This document shows positions 25,470 through 34,869 of a DNA stretch of 64,000 bases, piece after piece. The DNA comes from Imperialibacter sp964351395 (GTDB lineage: Bacteria > Bacteroidota > Bacteroidia > Cytophagales > Cyclobacteriaceae), in contig CAYGOF010000004.1 of assembly GCA_964351395.1 (NCBI GenBank), forward strand, positions 288,969 to 352,968, given 5' to 3'. Every line of letters begins with the position of its first letter. The first letter of the stretch is position 1. Position numbers and translations under genes: made by a program. A model generated the notes under the pieces. The model was not told the origin of the DNA, did no database searches, and saw nothing but the letters and a program-made list of their open reading frames with translations.

Positions 25470-27971
25470 CTACACCCTCCCCATAAACGGATCCGAAATA
25501 CTATCTTCTCCAGTTTCCAGCCTGCCGCCAAACCGCACTTTCAGGTTTGGATCGTTGGGACTAGTGATAGAAAAGTCGTACCAGCCTCTACTGGACATTG
25601 TATTTAGCGTTAGGCTTTCCAGGTCGCCAGCTTTAAGTGTTAGCTCTTTTTCTACATGTTGATACTTATCATCGGTGATCTCCAATTTCAACACACTTTT
25701 GCTTCCGTTGATGATCGAGATTTGGAGCTTGCCATTGGCTTTCCTTCCAATCATTTCCGGGATGCAAGTCACATCCACACTATTGGTTTCATTGCCAGCA
25801 AACTCTCTGAAGAAACCATTCGGTCCATAGACCCTCAGATGGTATTGACCATCCTCAAAGTCGTCAAGCGGCCACTGGTACTCGATTTCGTCACCTGGTT
25901 TTACAGCAAAAGCCCAGGTTTTCACTGGTTCAAAAGTATTGCTAGCTCGATTGCGGTACTTGCCTGGTGCATATATGTTGAATGGTGCGCCCAAAGAGTT
26001 CTCACCAAAGAGATCTTTTCCGGCTTTGAATCGGATATGGAAGTGCTTGCCGTCGTGGGTTAAATTGCCCGTTACATGCAGTTCATAGGCCAGCGCATTG
26101 GAAGGCTTAGAACCAGGTTCCTGTTGGGGTAACTGGACTGACAACATCTCGTCATCAGCTTTGAGTGTCTTGAAATTATTGGGTAGGCCTTTGAAGCTGG
26201 CATTGTAGATTTCCTGCATGTAGGTATTTCTATCGACCGGGTCAGGCAAGTCAATAGATTCGCCATTGTACGGCCTGAACACGGAAGTAAGGTCACCACT
26301 GATCGCCCGCCGCCAGGAGCTGATATTGGGCTCTTCAATTTTTTTACCGGTCTTTTTGGAAAGGAACTTCTCCATGAATTGAATGGTGGACGTGATGTCG
26401 CATACCTCCGAATTGACCCAGCCGCCTCTTGTCCAGGGTGAAGCTATGATCAAGGGCACACGGTAACCCAGCCCTACCGGACTGGTTCGCGACTCCTCTT
26501 CCTTGAACCCGGCTTTCATTTCTTCTTCTGTGGTGACAAACTCTCCAGATACGTCTAGTCCTGATGACACCTTTCCTTCATTTGGATCAGCACGGTTGGG
26601 AGCGACAAACGGAGGGATATGGTCAAAGTAACCATCATTCTCATCGTAGTTGAGGATGAAAATCGTTTTCTTCCAAACTTCTGGGTCCTGCGTCAGAATG
26701 TCCAATACCTCAGAAACATACCATGCACCATACCATGGAGCACTAGGGTGGTCAGAGAACTTTTGAGGCGCCGCCAACCATGATACTGTAGGTAGAGAAC
26801 CTTCCTTCACATCTTTACGAAATTGGTACAAAACGTCGCCCTTCGGCACTTTGGTCGTCCGCTCCGTTCCGTTGTCGGAATAAGTCATGTCTTCCACCTT
26901 GTGGTAGTCGGGATCGCCGATATTGGTGGTAAAGGCTTTATTATGCAGGTTTTTATCCCTTTCAGATAGCTTCTCAAATGCTTTCGGTGTCCATTTTTTC
27001 AGGAGCTCGCTTACCTGAACAATCCCTTGTTTGGTTGCTTCAACTTGCTCCTTTAATTTGACTATGTCTGCGCCAGGAACGCCCAATTGTTTTTCCAATG
27101 CTGCCAGCTCAGCAGGCAGCTCCTTTTCTTTTGTTTTCAAAAACTCGTGGAAGCCTTTACTGTAGCGAACCCCAAATTGAGTAAACCATTCCAGGTTATT
27201 GTCGGTGAAGTTGGCAAGCAGTGACTCATCCTCTACATTGGTGGGAAGGCTGATTTCATTTTGATACACCTTCCACGAAATGCCATTGTCTTCCAGTCGC
27301 TCTGGGAAAGTAGCCCAGCTGGCTTCTTTGTCATAAGTCAATTCCCCGTTTCTTACTTTGGCTTTTTCGCCGGGTTCATCATGCGTTTTCCCTGTCCAGT
27401 GGTAGCTGCGGTTAGTGGTAGTGCCTGTGAGAGCTGCGCAGAAATGCTGGTCGCATACTGTGAAAGCATCGGCCAGGGAATAGTAAAAAGGAATGTCTTC
27501 ACGGGTATAATAGCCCATGGTAAGGGGCATATGTTTAAAATCTTTGTTGCCGGGCCTTTTGGCTTCTATCCAGCCATCATATTTGCCTCCATTTCGTGCA
27601 TCGACTTGATCTTCCCATGAATGAGGCACTCCGCCCATCCAGGTGGCTTTGGTGTCTTTCATATCGAGCCGAAAAGGAATGAATCTATTGCCGTTCTTAT
27701 CTGGCTGGAACCACACCGGGTTATTGTCAGGAAGAGAAATAGCTAGAGGATCGTTGAAACCACGCACCCCTTTTAGGGTTCCAAAGCAGTGGTCGAACGA
27801 GCGATTCTCCTGCATCAGTATGACTACATGTTCTGCATCATAAAAAGTGGTGCCTGGATCTGGCGTGATAGCCAATGCTTTTTCTATTGAAAAAGGCAAT
27901 GCACTCCATACGCTGGTGCCTCCTGCCAACAGTGCTGCTTTTTTTAGAAACTCTCTTCTTGAATCGCTCAT
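25470..27971 (-). CDS. Phosphocholine-specific phospholipase C
   Basis: Probably exported enzyme that hydrolyses phosphatidylcholine or sphingomyelin. About 833 residues. The start at 27971 gives a Tat signal (MSDSRREFLKKAALLAGGTS). The phosphoesterase domain shows VVILMQENRSFDHCFGTLKG, LTGTTTNRSYHWTG, FILNYDENDGYFDHIPPF and GLGYRVPLIIASPWTRGGWV, the metal and active-site segments of the acid phosphatase/PlcC family. Two C-terminal DUF756-type beta domains follow (about residues 640-830). A longer frame to 28031 adds no signal character. It converges on aroF. Confidence 0.92.
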   Translation of the reverse strand: MSDSRREFLKKAALLAGGTSVWSALPFSIEKALAITPDPGTTFYDAEHVVILMQENRSFDHCFGTLKGVRGFNDPLAISLPDNNPVWFQPDKNGNRFIPFRLDMKDTKATWMGGVPHSWEDQVDARNGGKYDGWIEAKRPGNKDFKHMPLTMGYYTREDIPFYYSLADAFTVCDQHFCAALTGTTTNRSYHWTGKTHDEPGEKAKVRNGELTYDKEASWATFPERLEDNGISWKVYQNEISLPTNVEDESLLANFTDNNLEWFTQFGVRYSKGFHEFLKTKEKELPAELAALEKQLGVPGADIVKLKEQVEATKQGIVQVSELLKKWTPKAFEKLSERDKNLHNKAFTTNIGDPDYHKVEDMTYSDNGTERTTKVPKGDVLYQFRKDVKEGSLPTVSWLAAPQKFSDHPSAPWYGAWYVSEVLDILTQDPEVWKKTIFILNYDENDGYFDHIPPFVAPNRADPNEGKVSSGLDVSGEFVTTEEEMKAGFKEEESRTSPVGLGYRVPLIIASPWTRGGWVNSEVCDITSTIQFMEKFLSKKTGKKIEEPNISSWRRAISGDLTSVFRPYNGESIDLPDPVDRNTYMQEIYNASFKGLPNNFKTLKADDEMLSVQLPQQEPGSKPSNALAYELHVTGNLTHDGKHFHIRFKAGKDLFGENSLGAPFNIYAPGKYRNRASNTFEPVKTWAFAVKPGDEIEYQWPLDDFEDGQYHLRVYGPNGFFREFAGNETNSVDVTCIPEMIGRKANGKLQISIINGSKSVLKLEITDDKYQHVEKELTLKAGDLESLTLNTMSSRGWYDFSITSPNDPNLKVRFGGRLETGEDSISDPFMGRV

Positions 27972-28235
27972 GATAGTGGTAATCAAATAGGTTCCGCGAA
28001 TTTGATTCGCTAGCCAATGCAATAATATCAACCTGGCTCACCAAAGAGAATGGCAACGCCATTAATTGTTCTTTAACAACTTACGAATCTGTTAACATAT
28101 ACAAAATAGACCAAGGTGATGTGTGTGCAGGGTGACAAAGGAATGCCCAAAGGTTGCTCGTTTTGTCCTTCCATCCATTTGTCGGTTGAGTAATCGACGA
28201 TTGCTTGATATCTTACAGTCCTCAAATACCTTACT

Positions 28236-31200
28236 ATGATTTCCGAAAAACGACTCAGATACATTCTATTTTTTGCATTAAGTGTAGTTACTCTTTCTGG
28301 TGGCCTGGCGCAAAAATTTCCCTCTGATAAATTCCAAAACCTAAAAATCAGGAATGTAGGTCCGGCTAATATGAGCGGACGGATAACCACTATTGCTGCT
28401 GTGGCCGATACCCCCACAAAGGTCATTTACCTTGGAGCAGCATCGGGCGGCGTGTGGAAATCAGAAAATGGAGGAACAGCCTGGGAAAGTATTTTTGACG
28501 ACGCCCCAACAGTCAATATCGGAGCTGTTGCCGTTCAGCAAAGTAACCCAAGTGTGGTGTGGGTAGGCACCGGAGAAGGCAACCCCCGTAATTCAATGAA
28601 CCTTGGCCTTGGCTTGTTCAAATCCATTGATGCTGGTAAAACCTGGAAGCACGTAGGGCTTGAAAACTCAAAGACTATTCACCGGATTGTTATTGATCCC
28701 ACCGATGGAAATACGGTGTATGTCGGTGTGATGGGTGATCCTTTCACTCCTCATGCGGAACGAGGGCTGTATAAAACGAAAGACGGTGGGACAACCTGGA
28801 AAAAAATCCTTTATACCAATGATCAATCAGGTATTGCAGACCTGGTCATGGATCCAGCTAACCCCAATAAATTGTTGGCTGCCATGTATGAGCACCGTCG
28901 GACGCCTTACAGTTTTACTTCTGGCGGACCAGGATCGGGCCTTTATATGACGTACGATGGCGGCGACACCTGGAAGAAGCTTGGTGAAACCGATGGGCTC
29001 CCCGCTGGCGAGCTAGGTAGAATTGGTTTGGCGATTGCCCCAAGTGACCCCGACCGAATTTATGCCAAGGTAGAAGCCACCAAAAACGCTTTGTACCGCA
29101 GCGATGACGGAGGCTTGTCGTGGAAAATGATCAACGATAACCCCAGGTTTACGAACAATAGACCGTTTTACTTTCAGGAGCTGGCCGTTGATAGCAAAGA
29201 CCCCAACAGGCTCTACAATATCTACCAGCCGCTTCATGTGAGCTACGACGGAGGCGTAAGTTTCGATCCTGTGCCCATGGTTCCGGCTGATGAAACCAAG
29301 GGCATTCATGCCGATTTCCATGCCTTTTGGGTCGACCCAAACGATCCCACTTTCTTTATCATTGGTGGCGATGGCGGCATTGGCATTACCCATGACAATG
29401 GCAAAGCCTGGTATTTCCCAGAGACGATACCCGTGGCCCAGTTTTATCACATCAATGTAGATGAAGACATGCCCTACAATGTGTATGGAGGCATGCAGGA
29501 CAACGGCAACTGGTCTGGCCCTGGCTATGTGTGGAAGCGAGGAGGCATTCGTACCCTGTACTGGCAGTACCTGGTGGGTGGTGATGGATTTATCATTCAA
29601 CCAGATTCAGTTGACTCCCGATTTGGTTACGGTACCTCCCAAAACGGCGAGCTCTATCGCTACGACAAACTGACTGGCTACTATCAAAACATACAACCCA
29701 AGGCACCCAATATGACCACCCGCCTGCGTTACAACTGGAACGCTGGCTTTGCGCAAGACCCAAATAACAACAATGTGGCCTATCACGGCAGCCAGTTTGT
29801 GCATAAAACGACAGATAAGGGCCAAACCTGGACCATTATTTCACCTGATCTTACCACCAATAACCCAGAGCACCAGAAGCAGGATTACGGTGGGCTGACC
29901 ATTGACGCTTCCGGTGCCGAGATTTACAACGCTATTTTAAGTATAGCACCGAGCTATTTGGATAAAAATGTGATTTGGACTGGTTCTGATGATGGCTTGG
30001 TTCACCTGACCAGAGATGGAGGAAAGAGCTGGACCAATGTCACGGCCAATATCAAAGGCCTGCCTAAGCAAGCATGGATCGCTCAAATGAAAACCTCACC
30101 GCACAAAGCCGGTGAAGTATGGCTGGTGGCCAACAATTATCGCCAGGGTGACTATGCTCCCTACCTGTTTCGTACGCAGGACTTCGGGAAAACATGGATA
30201 CGGATGGCTGATGCCGCCCAGGTAAAAGGTTACGCATTATCGGTAATGCCCGACAGCAAAGAACCAAAGCTGGTGTTTATGGGGACAGAGAATGGCCTGT
30301 GGATCAGTATTGATGAAGGAAAAACCTGGGAGCAATTCAAGAATAGCTTCCCTTCTGTATCTACGATGGACATGGCGATTCAGCAGCGTGAATCGGCGCT
30401 GATTGTGGGCACCTTCGGACGTGCCATTTGGGTGCTTGATGACCTGCTTTCGCTGAGAAAGCTAGCAGCTGGACAGCTTGAGCAGTCTCCACTAACTGCT
30501 TTGCCAGTCAACGACGCTGTGCAGGTGAAGGGGCTGTTTATCAACCCTCCAGGCAATATCTGGACAGGCTTTTACACTACTTTCGAGGGAGCCAATAAGC
30601 CCTTTCAGAAAGTGGAAATTCCATTTTATGTGAAAGACAATGCAGTAGGCGATAAAGCGATGGCTGAAGTGTACAATGCCCAGAATCAGCTCATTCAAAC
30701 GATCAGTACTGACGGCCTTGTTTCAGGACTCAACTACCTTACCTGGAAGCTCGATGAACAAATGGCCTGCCTGCCCGGTGCCTGGGTAGACGAAGACACA
30801 AGAGACATTCCGGTGTTGCCAGGCGATTATAAGATCATTGTCAAGTATGGCGACGCCAGCTCCGAAACAAATGTGAAAGTCATTCCTGACCCTCGTTTTG
30901 AGTACAAGGAGGAGGTGGATAAATCAGTATATCAGTTGAGTAAACGTCTGAATGTTTCCACTGAAAAACTGGGAACAGCGCTGGCTAAATTGCAAACGAG
31001 TAGCGAAACAGTCGACCATGTGATGACTCAGGCCAAAGATGGCGCTGCCAACCAGGTGGTAAAAGCTTCAGAAGCCATACAGCAAAAGATCAAGGCCATC
31101 AACAACTTGGCTCGTGCCCCACGCCCCGACAAGCAGGTGGGTGCCTGGCAGTCGTTTGCTGTTACGGCTACATCGAAATTGAGTGAAGCAGCCCAAGCTT

Positions 31201-31367
31201 TACGAGGTCGCTTGTTTGTGCCCACTGCGCAGGATGTAAAAGTGATAGAAGAAGCAGAGCAGCTGGTAGGGGAAATTGTAAAGGCAGTGGACAGCTTTTA
31301 CACCCAAGAATGGCCGGTTTACAAACAGCAAGTGGAGGAGGCGAAGCTGAGCTGGTTTCGGGAGTGA
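28236..31367 (+). CDS. Secreted VPS10/sortilin-like beta-propeller with BNR repeats
   Basis: 1043 residues with a signal peptide (YILFFALSVVTLSGGLAQ). Many Asp-box repeats follow the S/T-x-D-x-G-x-T/S-W pattern: SENGGTAW, SIDAGKTW, TKDGGTTW, TYDGGDTW, SDDGGLSW, TTDKGQTW, TRDGGKSW, TQDFGKTW, SIDEGKTW. They lie over about residues 60-700 and are the hallmark of VPS10/BNR propellers. The C-terminal 250 residues are helical and less conserved. In Bacteroidota such proteins are exported and assumed to bind or act on glycans or proteins; the target is unknown. It has no close operon partner. Confidence 0.9.
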   Translation: MISEKRLRYILFFALSVVTLSGGLAQKFPSDKFQNLKIRNVGPANMSGRITTIAAVADTPTKVIYLGAASGGVWKSENGGTAWESIFDDAPTVNIGAVAVQQSNPSVVWVGTGEGNPRNSMNLGLGLFKSIDAGKTWKHVGLENSKTIHRIVIDPTDGNTVYVGVMGDPFTPHAERGLYKTKDGGTTWKKILYTNDQSGIADLVMDPANPNKLLAAMYEHRRTPYSFTSGGPGSGLYMTYDGGDTWKKLGETDGLPAGELGRIGLAIAPSDPDRIYAKVEATKNALYRSDDGGLSWKMINDNPRFTNNRPFYFQELAVDSKDPNRLYNIYQPLHVSYDGGVSFDPVPMVPADETKGIHADFHAFWVDPNDPTFFIIGGDGGIGITHDNGKAWYFPETIPVAQFYHINVDEDMPYNVYGGMQDNGNWSGPGYVWKRGGIRTLYWQYLVGGDGFIIQPDSVDSRFGYGTSQNGELYRYDKLTGYYQNIQPKAPNMTTRLRYNWNAGFAQDPNNNNVAYHGSQFVHKTTDKGQTWTIISPDLTTNNPEHQKQDYGGLTIDASGAEIYNAILSIAPSYLDKNVIWTGSDDGLVHLTRDGGKSWTNVTANIKGLPKQAWIAQMKTSPHKAGEVWLVANNYRQGDYAPYLFRTQDFGKTWIRMADAAQVKGYALSVMPDSKEPKLVFMGTENGLWISIDEGKTWEQFKNSFPSVSTMDMAIQQRESALIVGTFGRAIWVLDDLLSLRKLAAGQLEQSPLTALPVNDAVQVKGLFINPPGNIWTGFYTTFEGANKPFQKVEIPFYVKDNAVGDKAMAEVYNAQNQLIQTISTDGLVSGLNYLTWKLDEQMACLPGAWVDEDTRDIPVLPGDYKIIVKYGDASSETNVKVIPDPRFEYKEEVDKSVYQLSKRLNVSTEKLGTALAKLQTSSETVDHVMTQAKDGAANQVVKASEAIQQKIKAINNLARAPRPDKQVGAWQSFAVTATSKLSEAAQALRGRLFVPTAQDVKVIEEAEQLVGEIVKAVDSFYTQEWPVYKQQVEEAKLSWFRE

Positions 31368-31515
31368 TTTCCTAGTAAATACACTTGCTGCAGTAAAAGA
31401 GAAGGAGTGATACCGTTGCAGGCTCACTCCGAACTCGTTTTTATGCTTATCACAGTGAGGATGCAAGTGATTATAAAGAAGAAATGATTCAATTCATGCA
31501 TTAAATTTTGTTTCA

Positions 31516-32511
31516 TCATTCTTTTTTCAACTCCACTAATATTTCTTCTAAATGATTTCTAATGAGCGAGAAGTGGCCTTCATCCTCAACTATTTTGAGG
31601 CTGGCATTAGGGAGTTCATTTTTATAATAAGTACCCCTGGCAACTGGCGCCATTTTGTCTTCTGAGCCATACCATAGATTGATTGGGAAGTGGATAGTAT
31701 TTAATTCCATATTCCAATCTGAAACGTATAGCTTCCATTCTTGAACCACCGCGTCAATGCTTTGTATATAGCTCTCCTTACTGCCGTCGATAAACTCCCA
31801 TCCATATTCTGGGTGTTCTGTGAGTAATTTTTTATCTGCTGCTGGGAGATAGTTCTGGAGTTGCTTAAGTCGCTTTTCTGGCTTGTGAAGCAGATCGTCA
31901 AAATCACTTTCAATAAACTTTCGCAGCGGTTTATCATTTTTCCAACTGGCCATCCAATGGATAATTTTAACGGGAAACCACATTCCCTTTAGTGTGCCTT
32001 CATAACTATAAGGAGTTGCACCAGATACAATCGACGCATTTTGAATTCTTGATGAATCTGAAAGTATACAAGCCACGACATGGGGAGCGCCACCCGATAA
32101 CCCGAAGACGGAATATTCGGACAGACCAAGAGCATCTGCTAATTGGACAATATCATTTCCCCAATCCAGAAATTGCCTGTTATCCTGAAAGGTGGAAATG
32201 CCAACTCCTGGTCTGTCTGGTGAAATTATTCTAACGTGTAATTTCTTAGCTGTGCTATCCATAAACATTGATGAAAGCCTGCTCTCCTGGCCTCCATGAA
32301 AATAGAAAATTGGGTATCCCAATGAATCGCCATATTCGGCGTAGCCCAAAATTCTTCCATCTGATAACTTTATCTTATTTGTAGTTTGCATGGTATGATC
32401 ATATTTAATTTCCTTGTCTTCAATCTTACTTGTGCTCGACCGACACCCGGTATTGAATAGGCAAAGTGTTAGTATAGCTAATACGTTGATACTGGGTTTT
32501 CCGTAATTCAT
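31516..32511 (-). CDS. Alpha/beta hydrolase lipoprotein
   Basis: 331 residues. A lipoprotein signal ends in FNTGC (residue 22). The alpha/beta hydrolase fold shows the nucleophile elbow VFGLSGGAPHV (Ser about residue 142), an acid in LWYGSEDKMAP, and the His in EDEGHFS. FYFHGGQESRL gives the oxyanion HG motif. The substrate is unknown. It is the gene lying downstream (minus strand) of palindrome copy A. Confidence 0.85.
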   Translation of the reverse strand: MNYGKPSINVLAILTLCLFNTGCRSSTSKIEDKEIKYDHTMQTTNKIKLSDGRILGYAEYGDSLGYPIFYFHGGQESRLSSMFMDSTAKKLHVRIISPDRPGVGISTFQDNRQFLDWGNDIVQLADALGLSEYSVFGLSGGAPHVVACILSDSSRIQNASIVSGATPYSYEGTLKGMWFPVKIIHWMASWKNDKPLRKFIESDFDDLLHKPEKRLKQLQNYLPAADKKLLTEHPEYGWEFIDGSKESYIQSIDAVVQEWKLYVSDWNMELNTIHFPINLWYGSEDKMAPVARGTYYKNELPNASLKIVEDEGHFSLIRNHLEEILVELKKE

Positions 32512-32700
32512 GCTGTTTCGTTAAATATTACAATACGACGATTCTCTTTCTTTTATAGAAGCTACTCAGTTGAATAATTTCTAATTCCAGTGGGCCAATT
32601 AAACTTTCACTTGTTTGAATCGACTTCCATGACTAGTCAATTTGAGCATAATCCTAAGACGGGAAAGGTTGGCGATTGATGCGAAAAAGTGCCTTTTAAA
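32512..32700. other. Region downstream of palindrome copy A
   Basis: AT-rich 5' flank of the hydrolase lipoprotein gene. The segment 32656-32700 (starting AGACGGG) resembles the corresponding segments at about 34391 and 37038. No gene is seen. Confidence 0.55.
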
Positions 32701-32724
32701 TCTCCTGAAACGTGTTTCAGGAGA
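32701..32724. promoter_or_regulatory. Palindrome copy A
   Basis: Arms TCTCCTGAAAC and GTTTCAGGAGA are perfect complements around a GT centre (24 bases). It is related to copies at 34436 and 37079. There is no T run, so it does not look like a terminator. Confidence 0.85.
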
Positions 32725-32860
32725 AAGAAATGGTAAAATAAGGCCGTCATAGTGTGCACGGCGATAGGGGCGCCGGTGTATTCTTGGCTGCGATGTGAAA
32801 AACTGAACTTGATGTTGTAGCATGAATTGAAAAGCATTAAATAAGCGCACAAAAAATAGT
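32725..32860 (-). pseudogene. Relic of an AraC-type regulator 3' end (module copy A)
   Basis: On the minus strand the translation contains FNSCYNIKFSFSHRSQEYTG, which aligns with FNSSSVFYSAFKKHAGITP near the end of the intact regulator at 37117. The nucleotide sequence also aligns with the 3' end of that gene. The rest of the gene is missing. It sits just upstream (minus strand) of palindrome copy A, as in copies B and C. Confidence 0.6.
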
Positions 32861-32872
32861 TCGTGCGCTTAT
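32841..32872 (-). terminator. Hairpin downstream of the SRPBCC gene
   Basis: Perfect 10-bp stem ATAAGCGCAC/GTGCGCTTAT (32841-32850 with 32863-32872), with a 12-base loop. It lies 66 bases past the stop of the gene at 32938. The following sequence is AT-rich but has no strong T run. Confidence 0.45.
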
Positions 32873-32937
32873 CGAATCAAGATTTAACTTTCACTGTTTA
32901 TCAGTCAGATGAAGTGTTCAACGTATCTGCTATTGTC

Positions 32938-33789
32938 TCAAAAAATTGTAGTAGCTACCGAATTGCTCTCAATTTGCTTCTGCCAGTTGTCAATTAGTTC
33001 TTCAGCAGTTTTACTAAACTTTCCTTTTAGAATTGGATGAAGCAGCCAGTTTTGAAACTTCTTTTTATACTGAAATTCAAATAGCATCACCACTTTTGTA
33101 CGAGACATGTCTATTTCCTCGACTTGCCAATTTCCTTTCAAGTATTTAAACGGATAGGGATAGTCAGAAGCAGAAGTTTGCACCTCAAATGCATATTCCT
33201 TTTCCTCAACCCACAATGAACAAGTTTCAGTCCAGCTATCTTTCCCATGACTACAGCTTCGAACCATTCCCTGTCCCTTACCTGAAACAATTTGTACCTC
33301 ATCAATATTTGGCGCTACCTGGTGGTAATTTGATACGTCAGAAATTACCTCCCAGACATTTGTTTTCGATGCCTTGATTATTCGTTCAAAACTCAATTGT
33401 TTGACACCTTTTTCCTGGTTAGTGTCCGTGCTAGCCAGTGCTTTCGCCTGATTGATTCCGATCAACAAAACGACAACTGCAACAATAGCAATCATAGTAT
33501 TGCCTGTACTTGAAATAGCAAACGGTTGAGTGATTAATAGTATGATACTGCCAAGGACCCAGATGAAATCCTGGATGATTATTGCCAATATTCCCAGGAG
33601 GTTTTGTCTTCTTATTTCGAAAATGATTATGGCCGAAAAGAAAATAAGGGCTGCACCGATTGCCCAGAACACTGCAGTATTTGAGGTGTCGAATAAATGA
33701 GCAATATATTTGTTTCCAGCAACCAGGAGAATACCTGAGACACTTGAAAATAGGGCATTGATTCGAAGTGTTTTTTGTAATTGATTCAT
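32938..33789 (-). CDS. Membrane protein with a cytoplasmic SRPBCC domain
   Basis: 283 residues. The first 115 hold four membrane segments (LFSSVSGILLVAGN, VFWAIGAALIFFSAIIIF, LGILAIIIQDFIWVLGSIILL, MIAIVAVVVLLIGI). The rest is an SRPBCC (START-like) domain: LSFERIIKASKTNVWEVISDVSNYHQVAPNI, then WVEEKEYAFEVQ and FEFQYKKKF. Such folds hold hydrophobic ligands. The fusion to a four-helix membrane part is less common. The next gene upstream starts 6 bases before it, so the two probably form an operon. Confidence 0.75.
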   Translation of the reverse strand: MNQLQKTLRINALFSSVSGILLVAGNKYIAHLFDTSNTAVFWAIGAALIFFSAIIIFEIRRQNLLGILAIIIQDFIWVLGSIILLITQPFAISSTGNTMIAIVAVVVLLIGINQAKALASTDTNQEKGVKQLSFERIIKASKTNVWEVISDVSNYHQVAPNIDEVQIVSGKGQGMVRSCSHGKDSWTETCSLWVEEKEYAFEVQTSASDYPYPFKYLKGNWQVEEIDMSRTKVVMLFEFQYKKKFQNWLLHPILKGKFSKTAEELIDNWQKQIESNSVATTIF

Positions 33790-33794
33790 AGGAT

Positions 33795-34346
33795 TTATTG
33801 TTTAGAAATGACGATGGGAATAAGTTCAATAGGGTATCCGTCTTCGTTTGTTTGTCCTCCATCATTTTCAAAAAGAGCATGATGCATGATCATCTCAGCC
33901 CCGGAATCATCCACCAGGAATGTTTGTTTGAATTTCTCGACACTCCCGTCCATATAAGTCGCCGTTCCATCAATTGTGTTTACTACAACCGTTTTCCCTT
34001 TGAAAATGACAGTAGTTGTACCAGATTGGCTAAAACTAATGGCTATTGTTTCGACGAAAAGGGCAGGTCCATCGCATTGCAAGTTGTCTGACTCTTTAAT
34101 TTCAATTTCGAGGCTTTCATTGTTAAAGCTTAAAGTTTCATTTAGGATAAAGCCATTGTTGGCCTCAACGCATCCTGATGACCAGGTGCCATTCATACTT
34201 ACTTCATTTCCTGTGACAGATGTTAATAAGTGACGAGGCCTGATCGTAGTGTCTTCCTCTTTTTGGCAGGACATTAAAGTGATGCCTGCAGCAATCAGCA
34301 ACAAAGTTTTTTTTCGGACGCTCAGGTCCATTAAGGTCGTTTTCAT
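33795..34346 (-). CDS. Lipoprotein of unknown function (module copy B)
   Basis: 183 residues with a lipoprotein signal (lipobox LMSC at about residue 27). The mature part starts QKEEDTTIRPRHLLTSVTGN and later has TNGTWSSGCV-like and TVVVNTIDGTATYMDGSVEKFKQTF segments, consistent with a small beta-sheet protein. Function not recognised. The N terminus, MKTTLMDLSVRKKTLLLIAA, matches the relic at 36885 (MKTTLLELSARKKLLLKATV). Palindrome copy B lies 90 bases upstream of its start. It is followed after 5 bases by the SRPBCC gene. Confidence 0.7.
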   Translation of the reverse strand: MKTTLMDLSVRKKTLLLIAAGITLMSCQKEEDTTIRPRHLLTSVTGNEVSMNGTWSSGCVEANNGFILNETLSFNNESLEIEIKESDNLQCDGPALFVETIAISFSQSGTTTVIFKGKTVVVNTIDGTATYMDGSVEKFKQTFLVDDSGAEMIMHHALFENDGGQTNEDGYPIELIPIVISKQ

Positions 34347-34435
34347 TTGAATTAAGTTTGTGTGAAAATTTGAATTTCATTCAAACCTTAGACGGGCACG
34401 GATTAAAATTGATGCTGAAAAGAAGGGGCAATCTG
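34347..34435. promoter_or_regulatory. Upstream region of the copy B lipoprotein gene
   Basis: It contains a perfect inverted repeat TTTGAAT-TTC-ATTCAAA at 34369-34385. The stretch 34347-34410 aligns with 36994-37060 in copy C (GTTTGTGTGAA and AGACG segments). Confidence 0.5.
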
Positions 34436-34455
34436 TCCTGAAACATGTTTTAGGA
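34436..34455. promoter_or_regulatory. Palindrome copy B
   Basis: TCCTGAAACATGTTTTAGGA has one mismatch in the arms compared with copies A and C. It is related to both in sequence and position. Confidence 0.8.
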
Positions 34456-34468
34456 GAAAGTCAGAACG

Positions 34469-34651
34469 CTAGGCGAGGTAGTCTTTATTTTCCTTTGCTG
34501 AAATGCCGGTTTTTTTTTCGATTTCAGTGTCAACTGAATGTGATTTGCGGACGGGAAACACTTCCATAAGAGAGACAAAAAGATTAACAAGGTGAGCTTC
34601 TTCGTCTATGCAGGATCGAATGGAAATTGAAAAATTTAATTGTCCAACCAA
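34469..34651 (-). pseudogene. Relic of an AraC-type regulator 3' end (module copy B)
   Basis: A 60-residue frame ending KKTGISAKENKDYLA. This aligns with the C terminus of the intact regulator at 37117 (FKKHAGITPKQYKDNLD), and the nucleotide sequences around both ends also align (CGAGGTAGTC to CGAGGTTGTC, AATGCCGG in both). Most of the gene is absent, and the upstream part of the frame is not recognisably AraC. It is placed directly before palindrome copy B on the minus strand. Confidence 0.6.
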
Positions 34652-34869
34652 CGGACATTTTCACACCCATATGGTAGGTTTCTTCCTGCGGGAACTTCCC
34701 CGATTGTGCCAGATAGTTTTTTGAATGAAAGGGAGGTTAAAGTACTAATGCTAATTCATCATTAATGGATGGTTTCACTTCCATTTTGAATGAATTTTGG
34801 GCATTTGCACTCGACCCTGGTGAGAACACCAGATGATCAATTTCAAACGATTAACCATAGCCTTATTTT
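34652..34869. other. Intergenic stretch, nothing identified
   Basis: No gene, terminator or repeat was recognised between the copy B regulator relic and the FGE-fold gene. Part of it may be further decayed regulator sequence. Confidence 0.4.
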